A stretch of 5,822 nt of DNA from a candidate division CSSED10-310 bacterium. Its GTDB lineage: Bacteria > CSSED10-310 > JAFGDC01. Position 1 is the stretch's first letter. Each line of letters starts with the position of its first letter. The position numbers and the translations under genes are program-made. Below are positions 1 to 3,707 of this stretch, in pieces. The stretch is from NCBI GenBank assembly GCA_016932295.1, contig JAFGDC010000226.1, forward strand, positions 1 to 5,822, read 5' to 3'. A model generated the notes under the pieces. That model was not told where the DNA came from and made no database searches. It saw only the letters and a list, made by a program, of their open reading frames with translations.

Positions 1-88
1 GATCGCCATGGAGAAAGAACTGCGCTTCGCCATCCGGGAAGGCGGCAAGACCGTCGGCGCCGGTGTCGTCATCGATATCATAGAGTAG
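1..88 (+). CDS. tuf: Elongation factor Tu, C-terminal end (partial)
   Basis: Only the last 28 codons and the stop are inside the window; the reading frame starts at base 2. The translation contains [17 protein letters not shown], the strongly conserved C-terminal strand motif of EF-Tu domain 3, and ends in IDIIE. EF-Tu is the GTPase that delivers aminoacyl-tRNA to the ribosomal A site in the cytoplasm. The GTPase domain lies upstream of the window, so nothing can be said about it. The stop codon is 14 bp before rpmG, which suggests co-transcription. A tuf gene directly before rpmG, tRNA-Trp and secE is a common bacterial order. The family assignment is very secure despite the short fragment. 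Confidence 0.96.
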   Translation, partial: IAMEKELRFAIREGGKTVGAGVVIDIIE

Positions 89-102
89 GCAAAGAGGGCG
101 TC

Positions 103-252
103 ATGCGAACAATTATTCATTTGCAGTGTACGGTATGCAAACGGCGAAACTACTCCACCACCCGCGACAAGAAGAAGACGCCGGACAAGCTTGAGCTGAA
201 GAAGTACTGTCCGTTCGATCGTGAGCATACCCTTCACAAGCAGGTCAAGTGA
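103..252 (+). CDS. rpmG: 50S ribosomal protein L33 (bL33), three-cysteine variant
   Basis: This 49-residue protein has the usual length of L33, a small protein of the large subunit near the E site. Family-typical blocks are CTVCKRRNY (residues 9-17) and LELKKYCPF (30-38), followed by HTLHK. In zinc-binding L33 proteins there are two CxxC pairs. Here the first pair is intact (C9, C12), but in the second pair only C36 remains and the fourth position is Asp39 (CPFD). The protein is therefore neither the four-cysteine form nor the fully cysteine-free form. The ATG start is supported by AGAGGG at 93-98, four bases upstream. It lies 14 bp after tuf and 58 bp before tRNA-Trp. Identity is secure; whether the protein still binds metal is open. 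Confidence 0.95.
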   Translation: MRTIIHLQCTVCKRRNYSTTRDKKKTPDKLELKKYCPFDREHTLHKQVK

Positions 253-261
253 AAAAAAAGC

Positions 262-289
262 TTGACAAACTCTCGGGATTGTTTATTAT
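262..289 (+). promoter_or_regulatory. Sigma-70 type promoter for tRNA-Trp and probably the downstream operon
   Basis: A perfect -35 hexamer TTGACA (262-267) is followed after 16 bp by TATTAT (284-289), a five-out-of-six match to the -10 consensus. Transcription would start near 296, about 15 bases before the mature tRNA. The site lies in the only gap between rpmG and the tRNA. Because no terminator is visible after the tRNA, this promoter could also drive secE to rpoB. Called from hexamer match and position only. Confidence 0.75.
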
Positions 290-310
290 CCCCGTTTTGG
301 TGAAACCTCA

Positions 311-383
311 AGGCCAGTAGCTCAATTGGTAGAGTGTCGGTCTCCAAAACCGAATGTTGGGGGTTCGAGTCCCTCCTGGCCTG
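311..383 (+). tRNA. trnW: tRNA-Trp, anticodon CCA, 3' CCA not encoded
   Basis: The cloverleaf folds completely. The acceptor stem 311-317 pairs with 376-382 in seven perfect pairs. The D arm is 320-335 with a GCTC/GAGT stem. The anticodon stem 337-341/349-353 encloses the loop CTCCAAA with anticodon CCA at 344-346. A five-base variable loop follows, and then the T arm 359-375 with TTCGAGT in the loop. The discriminator base is G383, as expected for bacterial tRNA-Trp. The next bases are TCTTTTT, so the CCA tail must be added by tRNA nucleotidyltransferase. The gene sits between rpmG and secE, a placement seen in many bacteria, and is presumably released from a longer transcript by RNase P and 3' processing. 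Confidence 0.97.
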
Positions 384-390
384 TCTTTTT

Positions 391-416
391 GCCTTTCCTG
401 ATCACGCGATCAAGGC
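391..416 (+). other. Possible bulged stem-loop between tRNA-Trp and secE
   Basis: GCCTT (391-395) can pair with AAGGC (412-416), and inside it GATC (400-403) can pair with GATC (408-411) around an ACGC loop, leaving a four-base bulge at 396-399. No T-run follows it, so it is not an intrinsic terminator. It could be a processing site separating the tRNA from the secE mRNA, or chance; the pairing is short. Confidence 0.3.
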
Positions 417-428
417 AGTGAGGCGCTG

Positions 429-695
429 ATGTTCAAAAAGCTGATCACATTTTTGAAGGAAGTCCGAATCGAGTTGAAGAAGGTGACGTGGCCCAAGCGG
501 AGCGAGGTGATGGCTTCCACGTGGGTGGTCATAGTCACCACCATCATACTCGGTATGTTTCTGGGAGTCGTGGATCTGTCGCTCTCGAAGGGTATCCAGC
601 CGACGCTCGAGGGAGCGCCCACGGTGTTTTCCTGGGTGTCCCTGGTGCTTTTCGGCGGTGTCCTTGCCTGGATCTACAAGATCATTCAGTCATAG
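429..695 (+). CDS. secE: Preprotein translocase subunit SecE with an extra C-terminal membrane segment
   Basis: SecE clamps the SecY channel in the inner membrane and is essential for protein export. This 88-residue protein contains the family signature: the amphipathic cytoplasmic helix FLKEVRIELKKVTWP (residues 8-22), followed by the conserved membrane helix at about 32-50. Most one-helix SecE proteins end a few residues after this helix. This one continues through a short polar loop (about 51-65) into a second strongly hydrophobic stretch (about 66-83, with FSWVSLVLFGGVLAWIY) and ends KIIQS. That predicts two membrane passes and a cytoplasmic C-terminus. E. coli SecE has extra helices too, but at the N-terminal side. 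The start is supported by GAGG at 420-423, five bases upstream. It precedes nusG by 71 bp, the standard pairing. Confidence 0.94.
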   Translation: MFKKLITFLKEVRIELKKVTWPKRSEVMASTWVVIVTTIILGMFLGVVDLSLSKGIQPTLEGAPTVFSWVSLVLFGGVLAWIYKIIQS

Positions 696-766
696 TGGTG
701 CCGGGATGAGTGGAATGTATAGCGGCGGGGCGGCTCCAGGGTATGTCCTGAGGATTGGTAAGTAGT

Positions 767-1297
767 ATGGCGCAACGTTGGTACGTGATTCACACCTACT
801 CCGGGTATGAGGAGAAGGTCAAGCAGCACATCGACCAGCAAATCAAGATCAAGCACCTAGAGGACGTCATCAGCGAGGTGCTCGTGCCGAAGGAGAACGT
901 GGTCGAATTCAAGAAGGGCAAGAAGGAAATCACCAAGAAAAACTTCTTTCCTGGATATGTGCTTATCAAGATGGAGATGGACGAGGAACTCTGGCATCTC
1001 ATCAAAAACACACCGAAAGTAACCAATTTCGTGAGTTCCGGGGCGAAGCCGGCGCCCCTGAGTGAACACGATGTGGAAGTCATATTCAAGCAGATCGAAG
1101 CCGGCACATCGAAACCCAAACCGAAGATCAAATTCCAGAAGGGTGAGCGTGTGCGGATCACCGACGGACCGTTTGCCAATTTCACTGGTGTCGTGGACGA
1201 GGTGAACCAGGACCGCAACACGTTGCGGGTGATGGTGAGCATTTTCGGTCGCTCGACCCCCGTGGAAGTGGATTTTTCCCAGGTAGAGGGCGCCTGA
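767..1297 (+). CDS. nusG: Transcription termination/antitermination factor NusG
   Basis: NusG binds RNA polymerase across the β' clamp helices and β lobe/protrusion and links it to Rho, S10 or antitermination complexes. The 176-residue product has the NGN domain at about residues 4-112, with the opening RWYVIHTYSGYEEKV and the conserved FFPGYVLIKM (60-69) and WHLIKNTPKVTNFV (76-89). A short linker rich in Lys and Pro leads to the KOW domain at about 123-176 (KGERVRITDGPFANFTG). The ATG at 767 was chosen because it gives the usual N-terminus. An in-frame TTG at 755 directly abuts the only nearby Shine-Dalgarno-like GAGGA (750-754) and is unlikely. The spacing of 12 bases from that site to the ATG is long, so initiation may be modest. 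Length is normal and no domain insertion is seen. Confidence 0.97.
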   Translation: MAQRWYVIHTYSGYEEKVKQHIDQQIKIKHLEDVISEVLVPKENVVEFKKGKKEITKKNFFPGYVLIKMEMDEELWHLIKNTPKVTNFVSSGAKPAPLSEHDVEVIFKQIEAGTSKPKPKIKFQKGERVRITDGPFANFTGVVDEVNQDRNTLRVMVSIFGRSTPVEVDFSQVEGA

Positions 1298-1326
1298 CAT
1301 GAGTTGTCGGCATCGTTCTGAGCAGC

Positions 1327-1348
1327 CCTTCCCACAGTGCTGGAGAGG
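1327..1348 (+). promoter_or_regulatory. Possible hairpin masking the rplK ribosome binding site
   Basis: In the nusG-rplK gap, CCTTCCC (1327-1333) can pair with GGAGAGG (1342-1348) around an eight-base loop, with one A-C mismatch and one G-U pair. The right arm contains the purine-rich AGAGGA (1344-1349) that is the best Shine-Dalgarno candidate for rplK. In E. coli, L1 represses the rplKA messenger by binding its leader in this place, so an L1 target is expected here. I cannot match this hairpin to the known L1 site with confidence. Confidence 0.3.
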
Positions 1349-1360
1349 ATAGTACGAGGT

Positions 1361-1789
1361 ATGAAAAAAGTCATCGCACAAGTGAAGTTGCAGTGCCCCG
1401 CTGGAGCTGCCAACCCCTCGCCGCCGGTTGGTCCCGCTCTCGGTCAGCACGGCGTCAATATCGGCGAATTCTGCCGCACCTTCAACGACAGAACCGGAGG
1501 CAAGGGTCAGGACGGCATGACCATCCCGGTAATCGTGACCGTGTATGCCGACCGGTCTTTCACGTTTATTACGAAGACCCCGCCTGCCGCGGTTTTGCTC
1601 AAGAAAGCCGCAGGCCTGGCCAAGGCCACCGGTGATCCAGGCAAGCAGAAAATGGGCAGCGTGACCCGCGCCCAGGTCAAAGAAATCGCCGAAACCAAAC
1701 TGACCGATCTCAATTGCTATGACATCGATCAGGCCATGAAGATCATTGAGGGCACGGCGCGAAGCATGGGCATCGAAGTTCGGGAGTGA
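1361..1789 (+). CDS. rplK: 50S ribosomal protein L11 (uL11)
   Basis: L11 lies at the base of the ribosomal stalk, binds the GTPase-associated region of 23S rRNA and forms the thiostrepton pocket. The 142-residue product has the N-terminal domain with the proline-rich [16 protein letters not shown] (19-34) and the C-terminal rRNA-binding domain ending in [12 protein letters not shown] (129-140), both diagnostic. The start at 1361 gives [11 protein letters not shown]. An upstream in-frame GTG at 1337 would add eight unrelated residues. The Shine-Dalgarno candidate GAGGA at 1345-1349 is 11 bases away. Compared with E. coli, the alanine after Met is absent and the lysine of FCK is Arg39, so two of the three sites that PrmA methylates in E. 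coli differ; Thermus L11 also begins MKKV. rplA follows after 34 bp. Confidence 0.98.
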   Translation: MKKVIAQVKLQCPAGAANPSPPVGPALGQHGVNIGEFCRTFNDRTGGKGQDGMTIPVIVTVYADRSFTFITKTPPAAVLLKKAAGLAKATGDPGKQKMGSVTRAQVKEIAETKLTDLNCYDIDQAMKIIEGTARSMGIEVRE

Positions 1790-1823
1790 CGCGGGCTGCC
1801 ACGCGCTGCGGAGGAGAAACGAA

Positions 1824-2531
1824 ATGGCGAAGCACAGCAAACGATTCGAATCGATAAAGGCGAAGCTCAAGGATGACGAGTTTTATGAACTCGAAGATGC
1901 GTTGCGGTTCATCAAGGAGAACGCATCCACGAAGTTCGACGAAACCGTCGAGGTGGCTATGCGGCTGGGGGTGGATCCCCGCCATGCCGATCAGATGGTG
2001 CGTGGTACCCTGGTGCTGCCCCACGGCACCGGAAGCAAGGTCCGCGTTCTGGTGTTCGCCACCGGAGAAAAAGAACTAGAGGCGAAAAACGCCGGCGCTG
2101 ATTTTGTGGGATGCGATGAATACATTGAAAAAATCAATGGTGGTTGGCTGGAGTTCGATGCCGCCGTCGCCACGCCGGACCTGATGGGCAAAGTGGGCCG
2201 ACTGGGCCGGATGCTCGGTCCGCGCGGATTGATGCCCAATCCCAAGGCTGGCACGGTTACGTTCGATCTGGCGCGTGCCATCCGCGACATCAAGGCTGGT
2301 AAAATAGAATTCCGTGTCGACAAGGGCGCTAATATCCATGCCCCCATCGGCAAGGCGTCTTTCGAACTGGACCAATTGCGCGATAATACCGTGGCGCTCT
2401 TCGATGCCATCATCAAGGCCAAACCCTCGTCCAGCAAGGGTGTCTACCTCAAATCCGTGGTTCTTTCCAGCACCATGGGTGCGGGATTGAAGCTCGACAC
2501 CACCAAGGTGACGGGCATGTTCCGGGCATGA
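1824..2531 (+). CDS. rplA: 50S ribosomal protein L1 (uL1)
   Basis: L1 forms the mobile L1 stalk that helps move deacylated tRNA out of the E site. In E. coli it also represses translation of its own rplKA messenger. The 235-residue length is normal. Diagnostic blocks are [20 protein letters not shown] in the RNA-binding domain (38-57), the L1 signature [20 protein letters not shown] (127-146), and the C-terminal return to domain I ([17 protein letters not shown], 203-219). The ATG at 1824 follows a strong GAGGAG (1811-1816) with seven bases between. A longer in-frame TTG start at 1746 would lie inside rplK and adds an arginine-rich tail foreign to the family. L1 is separated from rplJ by 47 bp. 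Nothing unusual is seen in the protein. Confidence 0.98.
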   Translation: MAKHSKRFESIKAKLKDDEFYELEDALRFIKENASTKFDETVEVAMRLGVDPRHADQMVRGTLVLPHGTGSKVRVLVFATGEKELEAKNAGADFVGCDEYIEKINGGWLEFDAAVATPDLMGKVGRLGRMLGPRGLMPNPKAGTVTFDLARAIRDIKAGKIEFRVDKGANIHAPIGKASFELDQLRDNTVALFDAIIKAKPSSSKGVYLKSVVLSSTMGAGLKLDTTKVTGMFRA

Positions 2532-2578
2532 TGGACCGAAACAGTGATGCAGCCACTCAGCGGAAATAGGATGTAGCA

Positions 2579-3112
2579 ATGAGAAAAGAAAACAAAAGCA
2601 AGGTTGTTGATTCGTTCAAGGGGCACATGGCTGATGTGCGGTCGGCCTTCTTGATCGAATACCGCGGTTTGACCGTGGCGGACATCAGTGATCTGCGCAT
2701 CAAGCTCAGGCAGGCCGACGCTCGCCTGCGCATCATGAAGAATACCCTGGCTCGGCTGGCGGTCAAGGATTCTCCCTTCGCGGCGCTCGATCACGACTTG
2801 AAAGGCCCAATTGCCTTCGTCACCACCGCCTCCAACACCATCAAGTTTCTCAAGGTGGTGAAGGATTTCCAGAATGATCACGAGGCGGTCGTTTTCAAGA
2901 CCGGTGTCCTCGATGGCACGCCGGTCACCGCCGCACAGATCCCCGAACTTGTGGATATCCCCGGCATGGAATACCTGATGGCCAAGATCCTCGGCGGCCT
3001 CCAGGCCCCCATGCGAGGAATCCTCGCCGGCATCCAGGGACCCATGCGGGCCATCGGATCCATTTTGAAACAATACGCTGAGAAAGGCGATACCGCCGCT
3101 CAGGAACTGTAA
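2579..3112 (+). CDS. rplJ: 50S ribosomal protein L10 (uL10)
   Basis: L10 anchors the stalk: its N-terminal domain binds 23S rRNA beside L11, and its C-terminal helix carries several L7/L12 dimers. The 177-residue product has family blocks FLIEYRGLTVADISDLR (24-40), the RIMKNTLARLA segment (51-61), and KGPIAFV (75-81). The C-terminal region (about 139-168) shows two similar successive units, LQAPMRGILAG and IQGPMRAIGSI. These fit the roughly ten-residue L12-binding segments known for the L10 helix, so at least two L12 dimers are expected; the exact number cannot be read from sequence alone. AGGA at 2568-2571 lies seven bases before the ATG. The 47-bp gap before the gene is much shorter than the E. 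coli L10 leader region. Confidence 0.97.
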   Translation: MRKENKSKVVDSFKGHMADVRSAFLIEYRGLTVADISDLRIKLRQADARLRIMKNTLARLAVKDSPFAALDHDLKGPIAFVTTASNTIKFLKVVKDFQNDHEAVVFKTGVLDGTPVTAAQIPELVDIPGMEYLMAKILGGLQAPMRGILAGIQGPMRAIGSILKQYAEKGDTAAQEL

Positions 3113-3156
3113 CCATATGATGCGCATTCAACGGGACAAGATCCATAGAAACAGTG

Positions 3157-3162
3157 AGGAGG
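3157..3162 (+). promoter_or_regulatory. Consensus ribosome binding site of rplL
   Basis: AGGAGG, a full Shine-Dalgarno consensus, sits six bases before the rplL ATG and is the strongest such site in the window. This matches the need to make several L7/L12 copies per ribosome while the other proteins are made once. It also decides the start against the GTG at 3154, which overlaps the site. Confidence 0.8.
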
Positions 3163-3168
3163 ACCCAG

Positions 3169-3555
3169 ATGGCTTCCGAGAAAGTCACTAAAATCTTTGA
3201 TGAAATCAAATCACTCAGCCTGCTTGAGGCGAACGACCTGGCCAAGCTCATGGAAGAGGAGTTCGGTATCACGGCCGCGGCTCCCATGGCGATGATGCCG
3301 GGAATGATGGCCGGACCAGCACCAGAAGCGGCGGCGGAAGAGCAGACCGAATTCGACGTGGTGCTGACCAGCTTCGGCGACAAGAAGATTCCGGTCCTCA
3401 AGGTGGTGCGCGAAATCACGGGGTTGGGTCTGAAAGAAGCCAAGGACCTGGTGGAAAGCTTGCCGAAGCCGGTCAAGGAAGGCGTGAGCAAGGAAGACGC
3501 GGAAGATGTAAAGAAGAAATTGGAGGAATCCGGCGCAACTGTTGAGATCAAGTAA
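3169..3555 (+). CDS. rplL: 50S ribosomal protein L7/L12 (bL12)
   Basis: L7/L12 is the multicopy stalk protein that recruits translational GTPases. The 128-residue product has the three usual parts. The N-terminal dimerisation domain (about 1-33, with [19 protein letters not shown]) binds L10. A flexible hinge follows (about 34-58), and then the globular C-terminal domain (about 60-128) with [25 protein letters not shown] and GATVEIK, which holds the factor-binding helix surface. The hinge is unusual: besides the expected Ala, Pro and Gly it has five methionines within residues 40-47. The start follows a consensus Shine-Dalgarno site. The 152-bp gap to rpoB is the largest in the cluster after the tRNA, which leaves room for processing or attenuation between the ribosomal proteins and polymerase. 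Confidence 0.98.
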   Translation: MASEKVTKIFDEIKSLSLLEANDLAKLMEEEFGITAAAPMAMMPGMMAGPAPEAAAEEQTEFDVVLTSFGDKKIPVLKVVREITGLGLKEAKDLVESLPKPVKEGVSKEDAEDVKKKLEESGATVEIK

Positions 3556-3634
3556 TCAGTGTGTGCAATTCATGCCCCATGCGGTTGCGGTGGCCGGTCA
3601 TCGGTCGCGGACCAGTACGGGGCTGTTTCCATAT

Positions 3635-3701
3635 CGCCTCTCGGTCGAGGTGTAGGAATCGTGTCGAGATCGCACGCGGTTTGAACCTCCTGATGTGAGG
3701 G
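3635..3701 (+). promoter_or_regulatory. rpoB leader with alternative short hairpins, one masking the Shine-Dalgarno site
   Basis: Two hairpins can form in the 152-bp rplL-rpoB gap. One spans 3635-3652 (CGCCTC pairing with GAGGTG around a six-base loop). The other spans 3686-3700 (CCTC pairing with GAGG around a seven-base loop), and its right arm is the rpoB Shine-Dalgarno sequence GAGGG (3697-3701). The right arm of the first (GAGGT, 3647-3651) can also pair with the left arm of the second (ACCTC, 3685-3689), which would free the Shine-Dalgarno site. Arms of four to six bases are short and may be chance. No T-run terminator and no good promoter are visible in the gap. Confidence 0.3.
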
Positions 3702-3707
3702 TAGTAA

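Noticed and set aside
384..390. T-run after tRNA-Trp as an intrinsic terminator
   Set aside because: The only hairpin before it is the tRNA itself, no dedicated GC-rich stem precedes the T-run, and secE follows closely.
755..766. Upstream TTG start for nusG
   Set aside because: It leaves no spacing after the GAGGA sequence at 750-754 and adds VSS before the usual MAQRWYVIHTYSG N-terminus.
857..1870. Long open frame on the - strand across nusG and rplK (337 codons)
   Set aside because: It lies entirely opposite well-identified genes, its translation shows no recognisable domain, and codon bias of GC-rich highly expressed genes often leaves such antisense frames open.
2532..2578. L10-binding leader before rplJ
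   Set aside because: The gap is only 47 bp, with just a four-base-pair stem possible (AGTG with CACT); I see no recognisable L10 leader structure, though part of it could lie inside rplA.
2444..3551. Overlapping - strand open frames opposite rplA, rplJ and rplL
   Set aside because: Same reasoning: shadows of conserved ribosomal genes, with no independent ribosome binding context or domain.
3681..3707. Internal promoter for rpoB (TTGAAC with TAGTAA)
   Set aside because: Both hexamers are poor, the spacing is 15 bp, and the -10 would overlap the bases just before the ATG.
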